Shown here in pieces: positions 49,134 to 56,086 of a DNA stretch of 64,000 nucleotides (the first letter of the stretch is position 1; each line of letters opens with the position of its first letter). The notes under the pieces were generated by a model. It was not told where the DNA came from. It saw nothing but the letters and a program-made list of their open reading frames with translations, and did not search any database. The DNA lies in the NCBI RefSeq assembly GCF_019704555.1, contig NZ_AP024745.1, forward strand, positions 11,893,501 to 11,957,500. Direction: 5' to 3'. A program made the translations under genes and the position numbers. The DNA comes from Actinoplanes sp. L3-i22 (GTDB lineage Bacteria > Actinomycetota > Actinomycetes > Mycobacteriales > Micromonosporaceae).

Positions 49134-49151
49134 TCTAGCGTTCGTCCTAGA
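49134..49151. promoter_or_regulatory. Operator candidate 2: TCTAG-N8-CTAGA
   Basis: Second copy, 46 bp after the first, ending 8 bp before the -10 (TACGGT 49160-49165), so bound protein would cover the -35 region. Confidence 0.68.
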
Positions 49152-49159
49152 TGGCCCGA

Positions 49160-49165
49160 TACGGT
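49160..49165 (+). promoter_or_regulatory. Leaderless-type -10 TACGGT for AAA ATPase
   Basis: TACGGT lies 8 nt before ATG 49174. Confidence 0.55.
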
Positions 49166-49173
49166 GCTACGTC

Positions 49174-50379
49174 ATGGATCCGGTGCGGAACCCGTACGCT
49201 CCCGGCGCCGGTCAGCGCCCACCCGAGCTGGCCGGGCGCAGCCGTGAGCTGGGCGCCTTCGACGTCGTGCTGGAACGGGTGGCCCGCGGCCGCCCGGAAC
49301 GCAGCCTGGTGCTCACCGGCCTGCGCGGCGTCGGCAAGACCGTGTTGCTCAACACGCTGCGCTCGGCGGCGATCGGCCGCCTCTGGGGCACCGGCAAGAT
49401 CGAGGCCCGGCCGGACCAGTCGCTGCGCCGCCCGGTCTCCGGCGCGCTGCACATGGCGATCCGCGAGCTGGCCCCGCATCATCGTGACCCGGAGCGGGTC
49501 GACGACGTGCTCGCCGTGCTCAAGGCGTTCGCGCTGCGGGCCAACGACTCCGGCTCGAAGCTGCGGGACCGCTGGGCGCCCGGGATCGACGTGCCGCCCG
49601 CGCGGGGCCGGGCCGACTCCGGCGACATCGAGATCGACCTGGTCGAGCTGTTCACCGACGCGGCCTCGCTGGCCACCGACGTGGGCACCGGGATCGCCCT
49701 GTTCATCGACGAGATGCAGGACCTGAGCGCGACCGACGTCTCCGCGCTCTGCGCCGCCTGCCACGAGCTCTCCCAGCTGGGCGCGCCGCTGATCGTGGTC
49801 GGCGCCGGGCTGCCGCACCTGCCCGCGGTGCTGTCCGCCGCCAAGTCGTACTCCGAGCGCCTCTTCCGGTACCAGCGGATCGACCGGCTGGACCGGGACG
49901 CGGCCGACCTGGCGCTCGGGGTGCCGGCCGAGCGGGAGGACGTGGACTACGACCAGGAGGCGCTCGACCTGCTCTACGAGAAGTCGGGTGGGTATCCGTA
50001 CTTCGTGCAGGCGTACGGGAAGGCGACCTGGGACCACGCGCCGCAGTCCCCGATCACCGCGGACGACGTCCGGGTGGCCGCGCCGGAAGCGGAGAGCGAG
50101 CTCGCGGTCGGCTTCTTCGGCTCCCGGTTCGAGCGGGCCACCCCGGCCGAGCGGGAGTACATGCGGGCGATGGCGGCGCTCTCCAACGATCCCGGCAACG
50201 ACATGGACGCCGCGGTGCCGACCTCGGAGATCGCCATCTCGCTCGGTCGCAAGCCGGCCAGCCTGTCGCCGGCCCGGGACGCGCTGATCAAAAAGGGACT
50301 CATCTACTCCGGGGGGCGGGGCACGGTCGCGTTTACCGTGCCGCACTTCGGCCGTTACCTCCGTACGCAGCCGGTGTGA
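49174..50379 (+). CDS. AAA-type ATP-binding protein with C-terminal winged helix
   Basis: 401 aa. ATPase core with Walker A TGLRGVGKTVLL (about 47-58), an insertion (about 80-150), Walker B GIALFIDEMQDL (about 180), then GAGLPHLPAVLSAAKSYSERLF and a helical lid. The C-terminal 100 residues (TPAEREYMRAMAAL to ISLGRKPASLSPARDALIKKGLIYSGGRGTVAFTVPHFGRYL) look like a winged helix. The overall plan resembles Orc1/Cdc6-like or STAND-type AAA proteins widespread in actinobacteria, role unknown. Two copies of a dyad in its promoter suggest tight control, perhaps by itself. Confidence 0.82.
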   Translation: MDPVRNPYAPGAGQRPPELAGRSRELGAFDVVLERVARGRPERSLVLTGLRGVGKTVLLNTLRSAAIGRLWGTGKIEARPDQSLRRPVSGALHMAIRELAPHHRDPERVDDVLAVLKAFALRANDSGSKLRDRWAPGIDVPPARGRADSGDIEIDLVELFTDAASLATDVGTGIALFIDEMQDLSATDVSALCAACHELSQLGAPLIVVGAGLPHLPAVLSAAKSYSERLFRYQRIDRLDRDAADLALGVPAEREDVDYDQEALDLLYEKSGGYPYFVQAYGKATWDHAPQSPITADDVRVAAPEAESELAVGFFGSRFERATPAEREYMRAMAALSNDPGNDMDAAVPTSEIAISLGRKPASLSPARDALIKKGLIYSGGRGTVAFTVPHFGRYLRTQPV

Positions 50380-50406
50380 TCTTCGCCGGACGGGTATAAG
50401 GAATTC

Positions 50407-51018
50407 ATGAAGCCCGTCCGCACCGCCGCCCGAGCCATGCTCGCCTCGATCTTCGTGATCAGCGGAGTTCGCGTGCTGATCAAACCCGGCGAGGGCCGGG
50501 TCCAGGCCGCCCGCCGGATCACCGACCGGTTCACACCGCTGCTGGAGAAGGCCGACACCCGCCTGCCCACCGACCCGGAGACGCTGGTCCGGATCAAGGC
50601 CGGCACCGACGTGCTGGCCGGACTGGCGCTGGCCACCGGGCGGTTCACCCGGCCGGCCGCCGCGGTGCTGGCCGCCGGGCTGGTGCCGACCACGCTCGCC
50701 GGGCATCCGTTCTGGGCGGTGCCCAAGGACCGGCGGGCCGACCAGCAGACCCACTTCCTGAAGAACCTGGGGCTGCTCGGCGGGCTGCTGCTGGCGGCGG
50801 TCGACACCGAGGGCGAGCCGGGTCTGCGGTACCGGACCTCGCACGCGGTCGATCGCGGTCAGCGGTCGCTGAGCCACGCGGTGGACCGGTCGCAGCGCTC
50901 GATCAACCACGCGGTCACCCGTTCGCGCCGGGAGATGCGGCGTGCCGTCCGGACCGCGAAGCGCGAGGCACGGATCGCCGCGCTGTCCGCCGGCGCCGCG
51001 CGGAAACTGCCGGGATAA
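50407..51018 (+). CDS. DoxX-family membrane protein
   Basis: 203 aa. DoxX region (about 1-140) with four hydrophobic segments: ARAMLASIFVISGVRVLI, IKAGTDVLAGLALATGRF, AAAVLAAGLVPTTLAGHPFW, HFLKNLGLLGGLLLAA. The C-terminal 60 residues are an unusual basic repeat, SHAVDRGQRSLSHAVDRSQRSINHAVTRSRREM. DoxX proteins are linked to redox homeostasis. AAGGA sits 4 nt before ATG 50407. Confidence 0.85.
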   Translation: MKPVRTAARAMLASIFVISGVRVLIKPGEGRVQAARRITDRFTPLLEKADTRLPTDPETLVRIKAGTDVLAGLALATGRFTRPAAAVLAAGLVPTTLAGHPFWAVPKDRRADQQTHFLKNLGLLGGLLLAAVDTEGEPGLRYRTSHAVDRGQRSLSHAVDRSQRSINHAVTRSRREMRRAVRTAKREARIAALSAGAARKLPG

Positions 51019-51037
51019 ACCCCTCCGGTGTGAGGTA

Positions 51038-51054
51038 GCGCACCTCTTGTGCGC
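51038..51054. other. Hairpin GCGCAC-N5-GTGCGC after DoxX gene
   Basis: Perfect 6-bp stem about 20 bp after the DoxX stop; it may act as a terminator although no T-tract follows. Confidence 0.45.
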
Positions 51055-51080
51055 ATCCGGAATGTACTAATTGTCCGGAT
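51055..51080. promoter_or_regulatory. Inverted repeat ATCCGGA-N12-TCCGGAT
   Basis: 7-bp arms around an AT-rich spacer, about 120 bp upstream of the membrane glycosyltransferase gene; a possible operator. Confidence 0.4.
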
Positions 51081-51200
51081 AACAACCTGCGCGCGGCCCC
51101 GGCGTTAAAGCGGACGAGGGGCCTCTTCCGGTCGGCTACAACCTGCCCCCGTGCTGGTGGCAGGCCGTGCCGTGCCCGGAGGACAAGACGGGGGTCGACC

Positions 51201-52508
51201 ATGCCGGTGATCCGGAGCCGCGCGCTTCGCGCTGCGCAAACCAGGTCCGTGCTGGTCGCGCTCGGCGGTCTGGTCACCCTCGCGCTGATCTCCATCGCGC
51301 TTTCCCGGTACGGCCTGAGCACGCTCGCCATCACCCACGCGGCCGTGCGGGAATGGCTGGGCGGGGCGGAGCTCTACGCCTACCGCGAGCCGTTCACCCA
51401 GGCCGGCGCCGCCCTGCCGCCCGCCCTCGCGATCCTCCTCGCACCCCTCGCCATCCTGCCCCTGAAAGCGGCCGGCTGGCTGCTCGCCCTCGCCGGCCTG
51501 GCCGCACTCCTGCTCTCCTCGGTCGTGCTGACCGCGCCGATCGCCCGGCGATACGGCCGGCGCCGCACCCCGCTCGCGCTCGCCGTCACCGCGCTCGCCC
51601 TGTTCACCGAGCCGGTCCGGGCCGCCATCGGCGAAGGCCGCCCCGAACTGCTGCTGTTCGGCCTGATCCTCGCCGACCTGGTCGCGCTGCGCCGCTCGCT
51701 GCGCTGGCCGTTCTGGCCGGCCGCCGATCACGCCGGGCCCCTGCGGGACCGGCTCCGGCAGGGCTGGGTCGCCGGGTCCTGGGCCGGCGTCGGCACCGGA
51801 CTGGCCGCCGCGTTCGGCGTCACGCCACTGTTCTTCCTGGCCGGACTGTTCGTGTTGCGGCAGCGGCGGGCCGCCCTCACCGCACTGACCACCTGCGTGA
51901 CGGTGACGCTGGCCGGGCTGCTGTTCGCTCCGCGGGACACGATCACCTGGTTCAGCGAGACGCTCTGGGAGATCAATCGGATCGAATCCCTGAACGCCGC
52001 CGGGAACCAGGCCATCGCCGGGGTGCTGGCCCGGCTCTACGGGTTTCCGGCGCCGCCGGTCCTGGTCTGGCTCGCCATCGGGACCCTGGTGCTGGCGGTC
52101 GGCCTGGTCCGGGCCCGATCCGCGATCCTGGCCGGGGACGAGGTGGCCGCGTTCACGCTGATCGGGCTCGCGGCCGCGGCGTTCGGGCCGATGACCACGC
52201 CGGCCGAGCTGATCTGGCTGATTCCGGCGCTGCTCGTGCTCGCCGACGGCGCGCTGCGCCGCCGGGCTTGCGCCCGGACATCCCGCCACTCGAGGTTCGC
52301 CGAGATGGTCCGGGCCGTCTCGGCAATTTGCGGGTACGCGCTACTGCTCGCCGCGCCGACGACGTTGCTCCCGTGGAACGGCTACGCCCTGGCCCTGATC
52401 CTGCTGATCACAGCCCTGCCCTGGCGCCCATCATCGTCACCCGCCGAGCCGACCCACCCGCACCGGCGCATCGCCGCCATCCCCGTCCCCCGCGCCTACC
52501 GCCGCTAA
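51201..52508 (+). CDS. GT87/DUF2029-like membrane glycosyltransferase
   Basis: 435 aa, about 10-11 membrane helices. The first extracytoplasmic loop (VREWLGGAELYAYREPFTQAGAALPPALAILLAPLAILPL) and GEGRPELLLFGLILADLVALRRS are typical of polyprenyl-phosphate mannose-dependent GT-C enzymes that build cell-envelope glycans. A second member of the same broad class lies at 58600. The final codons VPRAYRR are copied downstream in a 30-bp tandem repeat. Confidence 0.72.
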   Translation: MPVIRSRALRAAQTRSVLVALGGLVTLALISIALSRYGLSTLAITHAAVREWLGGAELYAYREPFTQAGAALPPALAILLAPLAILPLKAAGWLLALAGLAALLLSSVVLTAPIARRYGRRRTPLALAVTALALFTEPVRAAIGEGRPELLLFGLILADLVALRRSLRWPFWPAADHAGPLRDRLRQGWVAGSWAGVGTGLAAAFGVTPLFFLAGLFVLRQRRAALTALTTCVTVTLAGLLFAPRDTITWFSETLWEINRIESLNAAGNQAIAGVLARLYGFPAPPVLVWLAIGTLVLAVGLVRARSAILAGDEVAAFTLIGLAAAAFGPMTTPAELIWLIPALLVLADGALRRRACARTSRHSRFAEMVRAVSAICGYALLLAAPTTLLPWNGYALALILLITALPWRPSSSPAEPTHPHRRIAAIPVPRAYRR

Positions 52509-52604
52509 CCACCCGGCCCCCACGCCTACCGCCGCCAGCCCACTCGTCCCCCACGCCTATCGCCGCTAGCCACCCGTCCCCGCGCCTATCGCCGCTAGCC
52601 ACGA
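52485..52604. repeat. 30-bp tandem repeat, four units, spanning the glycosyltransferase stop
   Basis: Units start near 52485, 52516, 52546 and 52576, around CGCCTACCGCCGCTAACC. The first unit is the end of the gene including its TAA; later copies read CCAGCC or CTAGCC there. Confidence 0.9.
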
Positions 52605-52717
52605 TGAGTGTCGCCGACCCGCCAGGTGCCCTCCGGCCCCCAGGGGCGCCAGCCCGCCAGGGGTCGCTGGCCCGCCATCAGCCGTCGGCGATCGGGGCTG
52701 CTGTCAGGCGGGCGCGA

Positions 52718-53401
52718 TTAAGGGCAATTCACCCATTCTTCTTCGCCGTCCGTGAAGACCTGGCGTTTCCAGATGGGGAGGCGGGCCTTGGCCTCGTCGA
52801 CCAGGCGGGCGCAGGCTTCGAAGGCGGCGGCCCGGTGGGCGGTGCTGACCGCGGCGACCAGAGCTACGTCGCCGATCGCCAGGGTGCCGATGCGGTGGGA
52901 GACGGCGACCGCGTAGACGGCGGGGTCGGCGGCGATCTCCTCGGCTACCTCGCGGAGGACCTTGGCGGCTGACGGGTGGCCCTCGTATTCGAGCAGGGTG
53001 ACGCCTCGGCCGTGGTCGTGGTCCCGGACTACGCCCTGGAAGGAAACCACGGCGCCGGCTCGGGGGTCGGCTACCGCGGCCTCGTGGGCGGCCAGGTCCA
53101 ACGGCGCGTCCCGGACCTCGACCAGAGCAACCCCATCCCGAGCAGCCGCCGACGCGGAAACATTCGACGAAGTCGCGGCGGACGGCGCGGCTGCAGCAGA
53201 CGGCGCGGTTGCAGCGGGCAGCGTGGCCGCGGCAGACGGCGCGGTTGCAGCGGGCAGCGTGGCCGCGGCAGGTGGCGCGGTTGCAGCGGGCAACGCGGCC
53301 GTGGCAGGTGGCGTGGCTGCGGCAGGTGGCGTGGCTGCGGCTGGGGATGCCAGGGGTGGAGTGGGTGCGGGCTTTGTCGGGGTGGGCTGGTCGGGGGTCA
53401 C
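52718..53401 (-). CDS. moaE: Molybdopterin synthase catalytic subunit with repeat-rich N-terminal extension
   Basis: 227 aa. The MoaE domain fills about 90-227: GAVVSFQGVVRDHDHGRGVTLLEYEGHPSA, AVSHRIGTLAIGDVALVAAVSTAHRAAAFEAC and the active Lys in KARLPIWKRQVF. Normal MoaE is about 140-150 aa. Here about 85 extra residues of Ala/Pro/Thr repeats (12-residue unit like LPAATAPSAAAT) come first. The GTG at 53401 overlaps the moeA stop by GTGA, so the extension is probably translated. Works with MoaD (42100) to make molybdopterin. Confidence 0.92.
   Translation of the reverse strand: MTPDQPTPTKPAPTPPLASPAAATPPAAATPPATAALPAATAPPAAATLPAATAPSAAATLPAATAPSAAAAPSAATSSNVSASAAARDGVALVEVRDAPLDLAAHEAAVADPRAGAVVSFQGVVRDHDHGRGVTLLEYEGHPSAAKVLREVAEEIAADPAVYAVAVSHRIGTLAIGDVALVAAVSTAHRAAAFEACARLVDEAKARLPIWKRQVFTDGEEEWVNCP
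53160..53350. repeat. 36-bp coding repeat in the moaE 5' region
   Basis: GGTTGCAGCGGGCAGCGTGG-type units repeat about every 36 bp, encoding the Ala/Pro/Thr extension on the minus strand. Confidence 0.85.
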
Positions 53402-54624
53402 GGTCGCTCTCCAGGGAGGAGCGGGAGGGGCAGGAACGGGACCGGGTCGCCGGCGCTGATCTTGGTGCCGGGGCGGACGACCGCGAAGCCGTGGGAGTTG
53501 GCCAGGCCGCGGAGCATTGCCGAGCCGACGTGGCCGACCGGGGTGGCGATCCGGCCGGTCGGGTCGAGGGCGGCCAGGGCGAGGTGGGTGTCGCGGCCGC
53601 GGCCGGGGATCGGGGTGGCCGCCTCGACCAGCGGCAGGTCGGTCCGGAACGGACGGCCGGCGAGGCCGGCGAGCAGCGGCGCGACCAGGCTGATCAGGGC
53701 GATCACCGCGGACTGCGGGTTGCCGGGCAGGCCGGCCAGGAAGCGGGGGCGGCCGTCCGGCCCGGGGACCCGCGCGAGCAGCATCGGGAAGCCGGGGCGG
53801 ACGCCGACCGTGTTGACCACGTATTCCGCGCCGAGCTCGGCCAGCGACGGGTGCAGGTGGTCGACCGGGCCGTGCATGGTGCCGCCGGTGGTGCAGACCA
53901 CGTCGGCGGTCGCCAGGGCGGCGCGGATCGCGTCGAGGTGTGCGTCCAGCGTGTCCTTGACCGGGCCGTCGACCGAGGTGACCGTGGCGCCGCAGCGGCG
54001 CAGCCAGGACGGGACCTGCGGGCCGAGCGAGTCACGGACCCGGCCGGCGCCGGGCGGGCCGGCGGTGAGCAGCTCGTCGCCGAAGACCAGGACCGCGGCG
54101 CGGGGCGACCGGCGGACGGTGAGGAATTCATATCCGCAGGTGGCCGCGACGCCGATGACGGCCGGGTCGACCGGCGTGCCGGCGGGCAGCAGCTCCTCGC
54201 CGAGGGTCGCCTCCTCGCCCGGCAGGCGCCACTCCGGGACGGGCCGAGGAGCACCGCTGACCAGCCCGTCTGGACCGGTGGTGGACTCCTCGACCCGGAT
54301 CAGCGCGGCCGCGCCCGCCGGGACCATCGCGCCGGTGGCGATCTCGACGCAGGTGCCGTCGGTGGCGAGCGGCGGCGGCGTGCTGCCGGCCAGCACCCGG
54401 CCGACCGGGCGCCACGGGCCGTCGCCGCGGACCGCCCAGCCGTCGATACTCGAGGTGGGGAACGCGGGCAGGGCGGTGAGGGCGCGCAACGGCTCGGCCA
54501 GGGTGCGGCCGTCGCCCTCGGACAGCGGGATCCGCTCGGCGCCGGCCGGGGCGGCGAGACCGGCCTGGTAGGCCAGCTCGCGAGCCTGCTCCCAGCCGAC
54601 CGGGATGTTCTCGTCAGCGCTCAC
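53398..54624 (-). CDS. moeA: Molybdopterin molybdotransferase
   Basis: 408 aa. Inserts molybdate into adenylated molybdopterin. Family blocks: FPTSSIDGWAVRGDGPWRPVG, IATGAMVPAGAAALIRVEES, VLVFGDELLTAG, DVVCTTGGTMHGPVDHL and LPGNPQSAVIALISLVAPLL. GTG 54624 has TAGGCT 6 nt upstream, overlapping the end of the mog gene, so it may have its own promoter as well as operon transcription. Stop overlaps moaE. Confidence 0.95.
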   Translation of the reverse strand: MSADENIPVGWEQARELAYQAGLAAPAGAERIPLSEGDGRTLAEPLRALTALPAFPTSSIDGWAVRGDGPWRPVGRVLAGSTPPPLATDGTCVEIATGAMVPAGAAALIRVEESTTGPDGLVSGAPRPVPEWRLPGEEATLGEELLPAGTPVDPAVIGVAATCGYEFLTVRRSPRAAVLVFGDELLTAGPPGAGRVRDSLGPQVPSWLRRCGATVTSVDGPVKDTLDAHLDAIRAALATADVVCTTGGTMHGPVDHLHPSLAELGAEYVVNTVGVRPGFPMLLARVPGPDGRPRFLAGLPGNPQSAVIALISLVAPLLAGLAGRPFRTDLPLVEAATPIPGRGRDTHLALAALDPTGRIATPVGHVGSAMLRGLANSHGFAVVRPGTKISAGDPVPFLPLPLLPGERP

Positions 54625-54630
54625 CGGTCG

Positions 54631-54636
54631 AGCCTA
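54631..54636 (-). promoter_or_regulatory. Leaderless-type -10 TAGGCT for moeA
   Basis: On the minus strand TAGGCT lies 6 nt before GTG 54624, across the mog stop codon. Confidence 0.5.
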
Positions 54637-55110
54637 ATGGTCCCCGCCGCGGATCTGGTCGACCGTGTGGGAGAGCAGTGCTCCTAGGACAGCAAGTCCG
54701 TCTTTCGCGCCGCCGGTGGAGCCGGGCAGGTTGACGATCAGGGTGCGGCCGGCGACCCCGGCGAGACCGCGGGACAGGGCGGCGGCCGGGACCTTGTCGC
54801 GGCTGTGCGCGCGGATCGCCTCGGCGATGCCAGGGATCTCGAAGTCGAGCAGGCCGCGGGTCGCCTCCGGGGTGCGGTCGGTCGGGGTGACCCCGGTGCC
54901 GCCGCTGGTCAGGACGACGTCGACGCCGTCGGCGACGGCCGCCCGGAGCGCCTCGGCGACCGGGTCGCCGTCCGGGACGACGATCGGGTCGCCCACCTCG
55001 CAGCCGAGCTCACGGAGGCCGGCGACGAGGCGGGGGCCGCTGGTGTCCGCGTAGACGCCGGCCGCGGCGCGGTTCGACGCGACGATGACGCGCGCCCGGA
55101 TGGTCGTCAC
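54634..55110 (-). CDS. mog: Molybdopterin adenylyltransferase (MogA/MoaB family)
   Basis: 158 aa. Adenylates molybdopterin before metal insertion by MoeA. Landmarks: VIVASNRAAAGVYADTSGPRLV, DVVLTSGGTGVTPTDRTPEAT and TLIVNLPGSTGGAKDGLAVL. GTG 55110 overlaps the moaC stop by GTGA. Gap of 9 bp to moeA. Confidence 0.92.
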   Translation of the reverse strand: MTTIRARVIVASNRAAAGVYADTSGPRLVAGLRELGCEVGDPIVVPDGDPVAEALRAAVADGVDVVLTSGGTGVTPTDRTPEATRGLLDFEIPGIAEAIRAHSRDKVPAAALSRGLAGVAGRTLIVNLPGSTGGAKDGLAVLGALLSHTVDQIRGGDH

Positions 55111-55598
55111 GGGCGGTCCTCCGGCCGTACCCAATCGCCGGTTTTTCCGCCTTCTTTGCGTAGCACGCGGACGTTTTCCAGGCTGGCCGCGGGATCCACC
55201 GCCTTGATCATGTCGATCATCGCGAGGCCGGCCGTGGCCACCGCGGTGAGCGCCTCCATCTCGACGCCGGTGCGGTCCGCGGTCTTGGTGATCGCGGTGA
55301 TTTCCACCACATCGTGGCCGAGGGCCAGATCGACCTTGACCCCGTGCAGCCCGATCGGGTGACACAGCGGGATCAGGTCGGGAGTCCGCTTGGCGCCCAT
55401 GATCCCGGCGAGGCGGGCGACCGCGAGCGCGTCGCCCTTCGGTAGGCCGTCCGCGCGGAGGAGCTCGATCACCTCGGGCGTGGTGCGGACCGCGCCGGCG
55501 GCGACGGCACGACGGTCGCTCACCGCTTTCGCGGACACGTCGACCATCCGGGCGGCGCCGGTCTCGTCGACGTGCGTCAGATGAGTTTCCTGGGGCAT
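55107..55598 (-). CDS. moaC: Cyclic pyranopterin monophosphate synthase
   Basis: 163 aa. Converts the MoaA product to cyclic pyranopterin. LTHVDETGAARMVDVSAKAVSDRRAVAAG, IMGAKRTPDLIPLCHPIGLHGVKVDL and GVEMEALTAVATAGLAMIDMIKAVD with the catalytic Lys are all present. First gene of the minus-strand operon moaC-mog-moeA-moaE. TAAGCT lies 6 nt before ATG 55598, and a LexA-like palindrome lies 26 bp upstream. Confidence 0.96.
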   Translation of the reverse strand: MPQETHLTHVDETGAARMVDVSAKAVSDRRAVAAGAVRTTPEVIELLRADGLPKGDALAVARLAGIMGAKRTPDLIPLCHPIGLHGVKVDLALGHDVVEITAITKTADRTGVEMEALTAVATAGLAMIDMIKAVDPAASLENVRVLRKEGGKTGDWVRPEDRP

Positions 55599-55604
55599 AC
55601 CGGG

Positions 55605-55610
55605 AGCTTA
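55605..55610 (-). promoter_or_regulatory. Leaderless-type -10 TAAGCT for moaC operon
   Basis: On the minus strand TAAGCT lies 6 nt before ATG 55598. Confidence 0.6.
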
Positions 55611-55623
55611 TAGAGCGATAGGG

Positions 55624-55635
55624 GAACGCGCGTTC
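55624..55635. promoter_or_regulatory. LexA-box-like palindrome GAACGCGCGTTC
   Basis: Matches the core GAAC-N4-GTTC of Gram-positive SOS boxes and is fully palindromic. It lies at about -27 of the moaC promoter. The outer bases do not match the full TCGAAC...GTTCGA consensus on the left side. Confidence 0.35.
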
Positions 55636-55973
55636 GCGTCGGGGCCGGATCGGCTTCACACTTTGTCCATGCCGGCTCCGTAGTGTTCCGGCACTGGCCA
55701 GAGGCCCTGTGATGACAATGAAAATTGTATTCGCCAACATATTAGACATTGCATTCCGTCGCCATTCGGAAACTGTCCGTGACTGCTCTCCGGGCTCTTT
55801 CCGCATTATGCTCATACCGACACGATTAGCTGGAAAACGGAATGACGTCCGCCTAACGTACTGCCCTGTCGCGACAGACACGGCCAAGCGTCGTTAGTGG
55901 ACGAGAACCAGCTTCGACGGACAGGTGCCAGCCGGACCTGACCCACAGGCGCAAAAAGGTGAGGAGCAGTGCC

Positions 55974-56000
55974 ATGCGCGGCAACAACGACTGGAGCTGA
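55974..56000 (+). CDS. Possible 8-aa leader peptide (MRGNNDWS)
   Basis: GAGGAG lies about 7 nt before ATG, followed by seven codons and TGA, inside the leader of the GGDEF-EAL gene. Its ATGCGC start can pair with GCGCAT at 56024-56029. Confidence 0.3.
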   Translation: MRGNNDWS

Positions 56001-56011
56001 AAAAGATAGGG

Positions 56012-56080
56012 ATGCGCGAAACAGCGCATATGAATAGCCTTGAACCCTGAGCTACCGCTCAGTTGCGTTCGGCAACGAGG
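56012..56080 (+). promoter_or_regulatory. Structured 5' leader of GGDEF-EAL gene
   Basis: Three successive perfect hairpins: ATGCGC-N6-GCGCAT (56012-56029), CTGAGC-TACC-GCTCAG (56047-56062) and TTGC-GTTCG-GCAA (56063-56075), the last ending just before the GAGG Shine-Dalgarno sequence. A TAACGT at about 55854 could be the -10, giving a leader of over 200 nt. Region 55640-56060 is clearly poorer in GC than the window average and holds no conserved gene that I can name. Confidence 0.5.
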
Positions 56081-56086
56081 ACTTCC

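Noticed and set aside
51067..51086. lac-operator-like AATTGTCCGGATAACAA
   Set aside because: It resembles the lac operator by eye but is shorter, and no LacI-family gene or sugar operon is near. The inverted repeat ATCCGGA/TCCGGAT explains the symmetry better.
55709..55897. 62-codon ORF in the GC-poor island
   Set aside because: No ribosome site, no domain, mixed composition; more likely part of a leader or non-coding region.
55974..56086. Known c-di-GMP riboswitch
   Set aside because: The leader is structured and precedes a GGDEF-EAL gene, but I do not see the conserved GEMM-type loops; kept as an unassigned structure instead.
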